Below are positions 41,258-50,247 of a stretch of 50,311 bases of DNA, piece by piece (position 1 is the first letter of the stretch; every line of letters starts with the position of its first letter). The position numbers and the translations under genes are program-made. The notes under the pieces were generated by a model, which saw only the letters and a list, made by a program, of their open reading frames with translations, did not search any database and was not told where the DNA came from. Source of the DNA: Bacteroidales bacterium (GTDB lineage: Bacteria > Bacteroidota > Bacteroidia > Bacteroidales > F082); the NCBI GenBank assembly GCA_029983675.1, contig JASBYY010000018.1:1-50311 (forward strand), read 5' to 3'.

Positions 41258-42829
41258 TTATTCTGCCACAGTGCCTTTGACTATTTTCCGAACCGTCTCC
41301 TCGTTGCTTGTTACAACACGAAGCAGGTAGGTTCCTGGAGCAAACCGCTGTAAATCAACAGAAAGATTATCGGTTTCCGGAAACGTTTCATATACTGCTT
41401 GTCCCGAGATATGGTACAGGGTAACTTGTTTCACGTCAACCGGCCTTGATATGCACCCTATCCGTTGTCGGATTGGGAAACAATTCTACTTCAACCGACT
41501 GGCTTTCAAATACATTATCAGGTTTGAAATCCAAGGATAGTGCTATCTGTTTGCTGGCCGTTCCACAAGTAGCGACAAGGGTGTCAGCCACTTCGTTAGC
41601 CGAAAAAGTAACCCCGTCGCCTTCTATCGAAAGATGCCCTGCCAGACTTTCCCATGTCACGTCACTGTCCGTAGCGACCATGAAGCTGAAATAGACATGC
41701 TCCGCCGCTTCATACTCCCCATTGACAGGACTGCTTTGTGAAAGAAAGATAGGCAAGGAAGCCACCAAAACCGCATCGTGAAGCGATCCTTCCGCGGCCA
41801 TGCCAGCCGGCACAGGGTATCGTCCCATTGTTTCCATCCAATTGTCATTGCCGAACAAAGCCCCGTTGGTCAGCGCCCGGGTCAACAAGGCCATATCCGT
41901 GCTTTCATCGTGATTTCCCTCTCCCAATACACAAGTACACATCTGACGATCAAAATAACAGGTGGTGAAAGTAGAGAAAATCTCTCCTCCGATGACGGCA
42001 CCTGTATTCGTCGTACCGGTCACCACACCGACATTCACATTTGACTCCGCCAAAGAACCGTCGAGATAGCCGCAGATACCGCCAATGAAGTTGGTTCCAA
42101 CCACCCTGCTTGCATTGAAGCAGTCGCGTATCGTAGAATTTTCACAGACAAAACCGACCACACCGCCGCCTACTTCCGGTGAGAAAACTGTTCCCAAGTT
42201 CACGCATCGGCTTGCTTCAGACGTCCATATTAAACCGGCAATGCCGCCAACCTTATTGGTTCCACGGACATAGCCGTCGAAAACACAATTCATGATTTTC
42301 GAACCGCTCTCCAACAATCCGGCAATACCCGCCACATAGACTTTTCCGCAAAAATACGATTTTGAAATGCGGAGGTTTTTCACCGTGGCATCGTCAATCT
42401 CTCCAAAAAGACCCACATTGTCCACGGTATTGTCATTGAAATACAAGCCGAAAATCGTATGACCGGCACCATCAAAAACGCCTTTGAAATACACTTCCGT
42501 AAATGTATTCGTATCATAATATCCGATAGGCGTCCATGTTTCGGGAGCCACGCTGCCAGACCAGCCTCCGCTTTCATCAAAGGCCATCTCATTGAAATAA
42601 ATATCGGAAGTAAGTTTGAAAAACTGTCCTTCGGCATCGACATTTACCGTTCCACCGTGATATTCAAAACTTTCGGCACTGTTGACACCCTGTTGGAAGG
42701 CGATCAAATCCGCCTTGTTATTAATTAAAAAAGGGTCGTTTTCGCTGCCATTTTCGGCTTTCAGTCCGAATGGATTCAGACATAAAAAAAACTGAAAACA
42801 AGCACAATAGCACATGTAAAATTCTTCAT
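41258..42829 (-). pseudogene. GLUG-repeat T9SS cargo gene with two frameshifts
   Basis: The signal peptide starts at 42829 (MKNFTCAIVLVFSFF) and runs into TGA because the T tract at 42791-42784 has eight T; nine would lead in frame into LCLNPFGLKAENG. The main body (about 460 residues) shows GLUG-type repeats (GGIAGLIWTSEASRCVN, GGGVVGFVCENSTIRDC). The end has the start of a T9SS domain (VELFPNPTTDRVHIKAG) and then TGA at 41436-41438; with one T fewer it continues in the other frame with VKQVTLYHISGQAVYE and ends at 41258 with VRKIVKGTVAE. Either both are real mutations, or the first is a phase-variable tract, or both are sequencing errors. Confidence 0.83.
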
Positions 42830-42868
42830 TTTCCTGATGTTTTAATAAATAGATTGTAGTTATTGGGG

Positions 42869-42876
42869 CAAAAATA
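42869..42876 (-). promoter_or_regulatory. -7 box (TATTTTTG) of the GLUG gene
   Basis: On the minus strand TATTTTTG lies 40 bases before the signal-peptide ATG. This supports the upstream ATG at 42829 as the original start. Confidence 0.55.
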
Positions 42877-42897
42877 GTCAAAATAATGGTTAAATCC

Positions 42898-42934
42898 ACA
42901 TTGTAGAGACCCCACTGTTGCGCCTCTACAATGT
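42898..42934. repeat. REP palindrome abutting the RAYT stop codon
   Basis: ACATTGTAGAG (42898-42908) and CTCTACAATGT (42924-42934) form an 11-bp stem with a 15-base loop. It ends one base before the stop codon of the transposase gene. Confidence 0.85.
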
Positions 42935-43513
42935 TCAATCGTTGTTTATACCATTTAATTCATCGCACCCCCATTTTGGAACATTATTCTCAATATACGC
43001 GGCAATATGGTTCAATTCATCAACATCACGGATGATACGGTCGTAGAAACGTGACTGCCACGCAAACGAAATGTCGTTTTTTCTGGCAAAAAATGTAACA
43101 GCATATTTAAATCCCGAAATGATAAGGGACAAACGTCCACATCGATTGGCAATCGTCTGCATTTGAACATTTTTTAATCTGTCGTCTTCAGTAGAGACGT
43201 CACAATGTGACGTCTCTACAATGGACGGCGAATCGACAACGATTATCAAATGTATATGATGTGGCATGATCTGGTACAACGGAACATGAATATCATCGTG
43301 CAATGATTCCATTTTTATGACGCATTCATCTGCATATTTCCCAATCTCCGACAAATCCATCCTAAAATGGCAATCACCATCATCCACGACTTCGCCGAAA
43401 AAACGCTGACGATTGTAGGTGTTTATTGTGACGAAATAGATTCCTCCATTATAATCGTGCCATGGTGCCCGTGAGGATAAAATGCGATATTTATTTTTGA
43501 ATCTGTCTGTCAT
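42935..43513 (-). CDS. REP-associated tyrosine transposase (Y1/HUH)
   Basis: A 192-residue Y1-type transposase-like protein of the RAYT group. The HUH motif is HHIHLI at 85-90. Other marks are the N-terminal WHDYNGGIYFVTINTYNR and the C-terminal QSRFYDRIIRDVDEL and AYIENN with WG, usual for this family. RAYTs nick and move short REP palindromes; the cognate palindromes are present here at the gene's 3' end and inside it. The inner palindrome codes for residues 98-108 (IVETSHCDVS), between the HUH strand and the next helix. The start MTDRFKNKYR at 43513 is preferred over the frame opening at 43582. Confidence 0.87.
   Translation of the reverse strand: MTDRFKNKYRILSSRAPWHDYNGGIYFVTINTYNRQRFFGEVVDDGDCHFRMDLSEIGKYADECVIKMESLHDDIHVPLYQIMPHHIHLIIVVDSPSIVETSHCDVSTEDDRLKNVQMQTIANRCGRLSLIISGFKYAVTFFARKNDISFAWQSRFYDRIIRDVDELNHIAAYIENNVPKWGCDELNGINND
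43191..43219. repeat. REP palindrome inside the RAYT gene
   Basis: GTAGAGACGTCACA (43191-43204) and TGTGACGTCTCTAC (43206-43219) form a perfect 14-bp stem with one central base. The outer GTAGAG/CTCTAC is shared with the palindrome at 42898-42934. Confidence 0.92.
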
Positions 43514-43586
43514 AATCTGTAGTATTATGGTTGCCCTGATGAAACGCGACTGCGTTTCATCAGCATTTGCAAATCTACACAATTAT

Positions 43587-43623
43587 GCCAAAAAAGGCGT
43601 ACCCGCTGTGCAGATACGCCTTT
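43587..43623 (-). terminator. Terminator of nifJ
   Basis: AAAGGCGTA (43593-43601) pairs with TACGCCTTT (43615-43623). On the minus strand a run of six T follows. Confidence 0.85.
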
Positions 43624-43643
43624 ACAAAATCTGTTACTGGAAT

Positions 43644-46600
43644 TTACTTCCCTTCGCTCAGCTTCTTATAGCCTTCGTAGCGAAGTTTGGCAAATTGCTC
43701 GGTCTTGGCAAAGAGTTCCTTGGCCTCTTCGGGGAAGGTCTTCAACAGCGAGTTGTAGCGCACTTCGCCCATGATGAACTCTTGGAACTTGCTCCAATCG
43801 GGTTCCTTGCTGTCCAAGTGGAAACCATTCTGTCCGGCATCTTCCTCTTCGGGATTGAAACGCCAGAGGTGCCAATAACCGCTCTCTACGGCCAATTTCT
43901 CTTCTTGCTGGGTGCGACCCATACCCACCTTGATACCGTGGTTGATGCAAGGTGCATAGCAGATCACCAAGGACGGGCCGGGATAGGCTTCAGCTTCCTT
44001 GATGGCCTTGAAGTACTGAGCCTGGCTGGCGCCCATAGCTACCTGTGCCACATACACATAGCCGTAGCTCTTGGCAATCATGCCGAGGTCTTTCTTACGC
44101 ACTTTCTTACCGGAAGAGGCAAACTTGGCCACCGCACCGGCTGGAGTAGCCTTTGAGGACTGTCCGCCCGTGTTGGAATAGACCTCCGTATCGAGGACGA
44201 GGACATTGATATCTTCGCCACTGGCCAGCACATGGTCCAAGCCGCCAAACCCGATATCGTAAGCCCAGCCGTCGCCACCGAATATCCATTGCGATTTCTT
44301 CACCAAATGGTCTTTCAAATCAACGATTTGTTTGCAGTAGTCGCAGTTGCACTTGCCGGCTTCTGCCACAATCCTGTCAGCTAATTCCGTAGTCTTGACA
44401 CCACATTCGCGGTTGTCGATCCATTCTTGGAACAAGGCCTTCAGTTCGGCAGAGCAGCAATCGCAGTTGGCAATGGCATCCTTCATGATGCGTTCCACAC
44501 GGTCGCGCATCTTACGGGTGGCGGTAGCCATACCCATACCGAATTCGGCATTATCCTCGAATAAGGAGTTGGCCCATGCCACGCCCTTGCCGCTGCGATA
44601 GTTCTTGCAGTAAGGTGTTGCAGGTGCAGATCCACCATAGATGGAAGAGCAGCCTGTGGCGTTGGCCACCATCATGCGTTCGCCAAAGAGCTGGGTGATG
44701 GTTTTGATATAAGGTGTTTCACCGCATCCGGCGCAAGCGCCCGAGAACTCAAAGAGAGGTTGTGCAAACTGGCTGTTCTTGATATTGGCGAACTTGTCGA
44801 TCAACTCATCTTTATAAGTGACTTTCTTCTGGCCATATTCCCAATTGTCAACTTCGCCGAGCTGGCTTTCAAGTGGTTGCATCACCAATGCCTTTTCCTT
44901 GGCGGGGCACACATCGGCGCAGTTGCCGCAACCTGTGCAGTCGAGGACAGACACCTGCATACGGAAGTGCATGCCGGCAAGTTCCTTAGGCATCTTCACG
45001 TCAACCGTCTTCATCGATGCAGGGGCGTTCTTCAACTCGGCATCGGTCATCACAACGGGACGGATGGCTGCGTGCGGGCATACCAATGAGCACTGGTTGC
45101 ACTGGATGCAATTGCTTTCCTTCCATTGCGGAACGGCGGTAGCGATGCCACGCTTTTCGTAGGCAGTGGTACCGGCAGGGAATGTGCCGTCGATAATGTC
45201 CTTAAAGGCGCTGACGGGCAAATCGTTGCCGCATTGGGCTACCATAGGACGCATCACCTTATTAATAAATTCGGGATCGTTTTCGTTGAACGGGAATGCG
45301 AAGTCGGTCGTGCAATTGAGATTGGCCCATTCGGCGGGGATTTCCACCTTGTTGATTTCGCCACCGCGATCGACAGCCGCGTAGTTCATGTTTACAATGC
45401 TCTCTCCCTTACGTCCGTAGGACTTCACGATGAATTTCTTCATCTGTTCCACGGCGAGATCGTAAGGAATGACACCCGAAATCTTGAAGAAGGCCGATTG
45501 AAGGATGGTATTGGTGCGGTTGCCCAGACCAATTTCACCGGCAATCTTCGTCGCATCGATGATGTACATATTGATATGATGCTGTGCAAGATATTTCTTC
45601 ACAAAGTCGGGCAGATGCTGCTTGGTTTCCTCCACCGACCACGGGGAGTTATACAGGAATGTGCCGTTGTCTTTCAAACCGCGCAAGCAGTCGTATTTGC
45701 TGAGGTAGGAAGGCACATGAACGGCCACAAAGTCAGGTGTTCCGACGAGGTAAGGAGCCAAAATGGGCTGGTCACCGAAACGAAGGTGCGAGCAGGTGTA
45801 GCCGCCTGATTTCTTCGAGTCGTAGTCGAAATAGGCTTGGCTGTACTTGTCGGTGTTGTCGCCGATAATCTTGATGGAGTTCTTGTTGGCACCCACCGTA
45901 CCGTCAGCTCCAAGGCCGTAGAACTTGGCTTCGAAAGTGCCTTTGGGCAGGATGGAGAACTCTGGAACGACAGGAAGCGACTTGAAGGTCACATCGTCAA
46001 CGATGCCGATGGTGAACTGATTCTTCGGCTGGGCAGCGGCAAGGTTGTCATAAACGGAGATAATCTGAGCCGGCGTGGTGTCCTTGGACGACAGACCGTA
46101 ACGGCCACCGATGATCATCGGTTTATCAGCATTTTCCTTGAAGGCTTCCACAATGTCGAGGTAGAGCGGATCGCCATTGGCGCCGGGTTCCTTGGTGCGG
46201 TCGAGGACACAGATGCGTTTTGCCGACTTAGGCAACACGTTGAAGAGATATTTCACCGAGAAAGGACGATAGAGGTGTACCGTCACGATACCCACCTTGC
46301 GGCCTTCGGCGTTGAGCTTATCGACAACAGTCCTGATGACGTCGCTGACCGAGCCCATGGCAATGATAATGTCAGTGGCATCCTTGGCGCCATAGTAAAC
46401 GAAAGGAGCGTATTCACGTCCGGTGATGCGGCTCATTTCCTTCATGTACTTCGCCACGATGTCGGGCAAAGCGTCATAGTATTTGTTTTGCAGTTCCCTT
46501 GTCTGGAAATAGATGTCGGGGTTCTGTGCTGTTCCGCGCGTGACAGGATGATTGGGGTTCAAAGCACGTTCACGGTAAGCCTTCAGTGCGTCTTGGTTGA

Positions 46601-47186
46601 CGAGCTGGGCGACAGAATCCTGGTCGGTAGCTTCCACTTTCTGGATTTCGTGGGAAGTACGGAAACCGTCGAAGAAGTGGACAAAAGGCACGCGGCCTTC
46701 GATGGCGGCGAGGTGTGCCACAGGAGCGAGGTCCATGATTTCCTGCACCGAGCTGGTGGCCAGCATGGCAAAACCCGTCTGACGGGTGCTCATCACGTCG
46801 GCATGGTCGCCGAAGATGGAGAGCGCTTGGGCTGCCAAAGCACGGGCCGAGACGTGGAACACGCCCGGAAGCAGTTCACCGGCGATTTTGTACATATTGG
46901 GAATCATCAGCAACAATCCCTGTGAAGCGGTATAGGTTGTCGTCAAAGCACCCGCCTGAAGCGAGCCGTGTACGGCACCGGCAGCACCGGCTTCGGATTG
47001 CATTTCAACCACTCTGACGGTCTCGCCGAAGATGTTTTTACGGCCGCCCGCACTCCACTCGTCAATGTACTCTGCCATAGGCGATGACGGGGTGATGGGG
47101 TAGATAGCGGCTACTTCACTGAACATGTAAGCGACATGGGCTGCAGCGCAGTTACCGTCGCAAGTCATGAATTTTTTTTCTGCCAT
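43644..47186 (-). CDS. nifJ: Pyruvate:ferredoxin (flavodoxin) oxidoreductase
   Basis: A 1180-residue single-chain PFOR. It splits pyruvate with CoA to acetyl-CoA and CO2 and reduces ferredoxin, a central step in anaerobes. The N-terminal domain has YPITPSSPMAEYIDEW. Two 4Fe-4S clusters are shown by CIQCNQCSLVCPHAAI and CTGCGNCADVCP. The C-terminal domain has CAGCGETPY for the third cluster and the thiamine-diphosphate site (GGDGWAYDIGFGGLDH, SNTGGQSS). Length and order are normal. It stands as a single-gene unit with its own promoter and terminator. Confidence 0.97.
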   Translation of the reverse strand: MAEKKFMTCDGNCAAAHVAYMFSEVAAIYPITPSSPMAEYIDEWSAGGRKNIFGETVRVVEMQSEAGAAGAVHGSLQAGALTTTYTASQGLLLMIPNMYKIAGELLPGVFHVSARALAAQALSIFGDHADVMSTRQTGFAMLATSSVQEIMDLAPVAHLAAIEGRVPFVHFFDGFRTSHEIQKVEATDQDSVAQLVNQDALKAYRERALNPNHPVTRGTAQNPDIYFQTRELQNKYYDALPDIVAKYMKEMSRITGREYAPFVYYGAKDATDIIIAMGSVSDVIRTVVDKLNAEGRKVGIVTVHLYRPFSVKYLFNVLPKSAKRICVLDRTKEPGANGDPLYLDIVEAFKENADKPMIIGGRYGLSSKDTTPAQIISVYDNLAAAQPKNQFTIGIVDDVTFKSLPVVPEFSILPKGTFEAKFYGLGADGTVGANKNSIKIIGDNTDKYSQAYFDYDSKKSGGYTCSHLRFGDQPILAPYLVGTPDFVAVHVPSYLSKYDCLRGLKDNGTFLYNSPWSVEETKQHLPDFVKKYLAQHHINMYIIDATKIAGEIGLGNRTNTILQSAFFKISGVIPYDLAVEQMKKFIVKSYGRKGESIVNMNYAAVDRGGEINKVEIPAEWANLNCTTDFAFPFNENDPEFINKVMRPMVAQCGNDLPVSAFKDIIDGTFPAGTTAYEKRGIATAVPQWKESNCIQCNQCSLVCPHAAIRPVVMTDAELKNAPASMKTVDVKMPKELAGMHFRMQVSVLDCTGCGNCADVCPAKEKALVMQPLESQLGEVDNWEYGQKKVTYKDELIDKFANIKNSQFAQPLFEFSGACAGCGETPYIKTITQLFGERMMVANATGCSSIYGGSAPATPYCKNYRSGKGVAWANSLFEDNAEFGMGMATATRKMRDRVERIMKDAIANCDCCSAELKALFQEWIDNRECGVKTTELADRIVAEAGKCNCDYCKQIVDLKDHLVKKSQWIFGGDGWAYDIGFGGLDHVLASGEDINVLVLDTEVYSNTGGQSSKATPAGAVAKFASSGKKVRKKDLGMIAKSYGYVYVAQVAMGASQAQYFKAIKEAEAYPGPSLVICYAPCINHGIKVGMGRTQQEEKLAVESGYWHLWRFNPEEEDAGQNGFHLDSKEPDWSKFQEFIMGEVRYNSLLKTFPEEAKELFAKTEQFAKLRYEGYKKLSEGK

Positions 47187-47244
47187 TTCTAATGTAATTT
47201 GTATTTTGAATTGAATGTATTGTTACAAAAACCTATTTGGGCTG

Positions 47245-47252
47245 CAAAAATA
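47245..47252 (-). promoter_or_regulatory. -7 box (TATTTTTG) of nifJ
   Basis: On the minus strand TATTTTTG is preceded, with 20 bases between, by TTG, so both parts of the Bacteroidota promoter consensus (TTG at -33 and TAnnTTTG at -7) are present. Confidence 0.7.
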
Positions 47253-47428
47253 CAATTTCCATCGAAAATTAACAACTTATTGCGGAAAGAAAATGCGAAA
47301 CATATATAATATATTTAAAATCAATACCTTATAAGAAATAGCATCCCCAAAAAGCACTTTTGGAATCCCTAAGACGCAAAAAAAAGGGAAGTTCCCCATG
47401 AAAAAAGAGACCTTCCCCTTCTTCCTCT

Positions 47429-47632
47429 TTACCAATCGCTTTCTTCCAGCATAAAAAGCTCTTCCACCGGCTTGCCAAAAACAGCAGCCATCTTCAAAGC
47501 TAACAATGCAGAAGGAATGTAACGTCCTGTTTCTACGGAATTTATCGTCTGACGACTGACGCCAATACGCTTTGCCAATCCTTCCTGTGTGAGATCTTTC
47601 TCGGCACGCGCCACTTTCAACCGGTTCTTCAT
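47429..47632 (-). CDS. Xre-family HTH regulator (YozG-like)
   Basis: A 67-residue HTH_3 protein: MKNRLKVARAEKDLTQEGLA, then RIGVSRQTINSVETGRYIPS and LALKMAAVFGKPVEELF. This short form is usually coded next to a small membrane protein. The ATG at 47632 overlaps the stop of the upstream membrane-protein gene by four bases (ATGA), so the two are translationally coupled. It probably represses its own operon. The 47277-47428 stretch downstream holds no clear feature. Confidence 0.9.
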   Translation of the reverse strand: MKNRLKVARAEKDLTQEGLAKRIGVSRQTINSVETGRYIPSALLALKMAAVFGKPVEELFMLEESDW

Positions 47633-48102
47633 CGTTCGCCTCCTTTGTTGAATCGGTGCAGCTCCATCTTGAAACGGAGGATGAAAATGAGAAGGAACAC
47701 GAAAAAGACAAGATACGGCACGTAGGTATAGGCTATGCCATAAATGGTCAGCGTGGCGATGACGAACAGCAAGGCGGTGATGTAGGTCGCCCACACCAAG
47801 CTTTGCTCGCGAAGACTCTTGACGCATTCATCCTCAATCTTTTCTTTTGAAAAGCCTATGAAAACCAGACCGATGGTCAACGTTGGAATAACGATGGAAA
47901 GAATGCTGCTGTTTGCCATGCAGAAGAAGCCGGACGATTCACTATCACCTAAAATCGGAATGCGCTCAAAATAAAGCGCCGGCATCTTGAACAGCAAGTC
48001 GGGGAAGAAAAGCCTAAAGACCAAAAAGCCAATTACGGACAAGACCGCCAGCACCCATCCTACGGTTTGAAAACAGTGCGGAAACAGATAATTCTTTTTC
48101 AT
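47629..48102 (-). CDS. Four-helix membrane protein paired with Xre regulator
   Basis: A 157-residue integral membrane protein. Four hydrophobic segments are seen (VGWVLAVLSVIGFLVF, SILSIVIPTLTIGLVFIG, WATYITALLFVIATLTIYG and YVPYLVFFVFLLIFIL), with a basic C-terminal end. It resembles small DUF2178-like proteins that travel with YozG-type regulators. Its function is unknown; a sensor or self-limiting membrane factor is possible. ATG 48102 (MKKNYLF) is preferred. Confidence 0.78.
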   Translation of the reverse strand: MKKNYLFPHCFQTVGWVLAVLSVIGFLVFRLFFPDLLFKMPALYFERIPILGDSESSGFFCMANSSILSIVIPTLTIGLVFIGFSKEKIEDECVKSLREQSLVWATYITALLFVIATLTIYGIAYTYVPYLVFFVFLLIFILRFKMELHRFNKGGER

Positions 48103-48505
48103 GATGTTATTATTTTGATTTGACCCCGAAAATGTAAAGTAAACTTTCCAAATAGACAAATTAATTTGTCATCATTTGTATTATAACAATGATTTTTAGC
48201 TTATTCCGTTTCATGTCCCGATATGGCGGGATGATACGTCTCAATCAGACACAAACGCATCATACTCTTGGGTCATCCCGCATGATGCGAGATCTCCTTA
48301 TTCATGAGGGGTTACTTCCATTAGGCTATTGCCGATATTGAGGAGATGCTGAATAGATGCCGGATCAGGTCCGGCATGACGTTGTTCAGCATGACTGGTC
48401 CCGATGTGGCGGGACAGATGTAGCACTCGTTTTATTCAGGAAACGGCTATCGTTGCAAGTATTCAAAGCAGCTTAACAATACAGTCTGATAACCACGCCG
48501 TCCTC
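48103..48505. repeat. Intergenic cluster of REP-like palindromes
   Basis: No gene is seen in these 400 bases. TCCCGATATGGCGGGA (48216-48231) and TCCCGATGTGGCGGGA (48399-48414) are two copies of one palindrome that differ at one base. Between them are ATGCCGGA/TCCGGCAT (48357-48377) and CGCATGATGCG near 48289. They form a repeat cluster between the sialidase stop and the membrane-protein promoter region. Confidence 0.65.
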
Positions 48506-50089
48506 TCACGGATTATCCGATGTTCCTCCCATCAGCCAATCAAGGCTGAACCTGTAGAAAACCATGCTATAGCCACCATCGCCCTCTTCCACATACAGAC
48601 CGATTGTGCCGTCGGGGAGAACACAAAGCGAAGAATAAGCCGAGGCATAAGGCACGATGCAGCGGCTCACCGGCCACGAAACGCCCTCGTCGCGGCTGGC
48701 ATACACCGTGACGTGGCTTCGCTCGGTCCCCAAGGGCAAGGACTGCAACAACAACGCCTTCGAATGGTGGTTTTCAGGTGCAATGTAACGGATCATGTCG
48801 CCATTACACGCCGGGGCCATCAGGTCGTTCCATGCCGAAGTCGTGTCTGCCCAGGACACTCCGCCATCGCTTGAAATGTTGAAACGGCGGTTGCCTTTGC
48901 AGCGGATACTCATCAACAGCTTGCCATCGGAAAGCGCCACAAGTTTCGCCTCATCTGCTTGGGTTGCCGCACGCTCCGACACCTGCCATGTCTGACCCTT
49001 ATCATCGGTAAAAATCACATAATCAGACAAATTATTGCTCTGGTTTTCTCTTACGGTAAACACAAACAGCAGTCTTCCCGAAGGCAAGCTCAGGCCATTT
49101 CCCGAAGCGCAGAACCCGCCATACCATTGCTTCCTGACCGTGTCACGGCATTCAAGCCCATAAATAAACGAAGTGAAATCGACAGGTTCCGACCAAGTCA
49201 CGCCATTATCGTGGCTCAAGGCATAATAAAGGCTTTGGGGATGCGATGGCATGGATGCCCACAAACCTGTTCCTCCACAAAAAACGGTCATCAGTCCGCC
49301 TTCGGCATCCGTTGCTACCAATGCGGCATCGCCAAAGCCTTTTCCGTACCCTGCTCCTTGCGCCACACAAAGGGGGGCCGACCATGTGCATCCGTCATCG
49401 GTACTGCGCCGGCACACCACATCAATATCCTGCGGCAAATCCAAATCGTTGTTTTTGCGCCGGTCGGTAAGCGTCACCAATGATCCGTCGGAAGCCGTAA
49501 TCAAAGCAGGAATGCGATAATTGGCCGATCCGTAGTCGCCAGGGCGGAACAACACGCTGCGGCAAAGCACAATTTCACGCCCCCGCAGCACATATTCGTT
49601 TGTCGTTTCATATGTACCGGAATCTAAAAAAACAGACCGCAACACCGCATAAATCCTATGGCCTTCAACAGCCGTTGCCGACACATTGCAAGTCAGCCAA
49701 TAATGGTTGTCACCTGTACGAAGCATATCGCTGAAGTTCAGTTTTACAACACGTGTTGAATCAGGGACAAAAGAAACCACATGACGGTAGGATGAAACAT
49801 GTCTCTCGTCAAAAACAGCCAAAGTATCGGTCGCGTAAAGCTCAAAGCCCGTTACATCGCTGAAATCTGTCTTGAAAAAGTCAAAATCGAGACCCTTCAA
49901 AGGCATTTCCTTTTCAGAAACCACATTAATATGAAGCAGCAAAGCGCATGACTCGCCACGGCCCAACAAGCCCTCAACGCTCTTTATGCCTACATTTGCC
50001 ACCCCTAAACCTGTTTGTGCGAAAATCAGATTGCAAAATCCGCTGACAACCAACGATGTAACGATTATTACATTTTTTAAACTACTCAT
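48506..50089 (-). CDS. nanH: Exo-alpha-sialidase (neuraminidase)
   Basis: A 527-residue secreted sialidase. Residues 1-25 are a signal peptide (VIIVTSLVVSGFCNLIFAQ). About 25-175 form a beta-rich N-terminal domain like the one found before the catalytic part in Bacteroidales sialidases. The six-bladed propeller begins with YRIPAL (about 191-196). Asp boxes are STDDGCTW, SHDNGVTW, TDDKGQTW, SSDGGVSW and SRDEGVSW. It releases terminal sialic acid from glycans of the host. The start at 50089 (MSSLKN) is an ATG; TTG 50095 would add two residues. No T9SS domain is present, so it probably stays periplasmic or is exported otherwise. Confidence 0.93.
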   Translation of the reverse strand: MSSLKNVIIVTSLVVSGFCNLIFAQTGLGVANVGIKSVEGLLGRGESCALLLHINVVSEKEMPLKGLDFDFFKTDFSDVTGFELYATDTLAVFDERHVSSYRHVVSFVPDSTRVVKLNFSDMLRTGDNHYWLTCNVSATAVEGHRIYAVLRSVFLDSGTYETTNEYVLRGREIVLCRSVLFRPGDYGSANYRIPALITASDGSLVTLTDRRKNNDLDLPQDIDVVCRRSTDDGCTWSAPLCVAQGAGYGKGFGDAALVATDAEGGLMTVFCGGTGLWASMPSHPQSLYYALSHDNGVTWSEPVDFTSFIYGLECRDTVRKQWYGGFCASGNGLSLPSGRLLFVFTVRENQSNNLSDYVIFTDDKGQTWQVSERAATQADEAKLVALSDGKLLMSIRCKGNRRFNISSDGGVSWADTTSAWNDLMAPACNGDMIRYIAPENHHSKALLLQSLPLGTERSHVTVYASRDEGVSWPVSRCIVPYASAYSSLCVLPDGTIGLYVEEGDGGYSMVFYRFSLDWLMGGTSDNP

Positions 50090-50189
50090 TATCAATATTT
50101 TATATTATTAGTTGCAATATCTGCAAAATATTATGGCTACAATAATAGAAAAAAAAGCAATAAAATGAACAACCGACCTTGTTTATTTG

Positions 50190-50197
50190 TAATTTTG
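50190..50197 (+). promoter_or_regulatory. -7 box (TAATTTTG) of the lipoprotein gene
   Basis: TAATTTTG lies 51 bases before the ATG at 50248 and would give a leader of about 44 bases. Confidence 0.55.
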
Positions 50198-50247
50198 CCG
50201 CTCGAAAAACATACGTTAACAACACTTCAACAACAAATTCCTTAAAA

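Noticed and set aside
45837..46925. A 362-codon plus-strand frame opposite nifJ
   Set aside because: Shadow of a highly conserved core enzyme gene.
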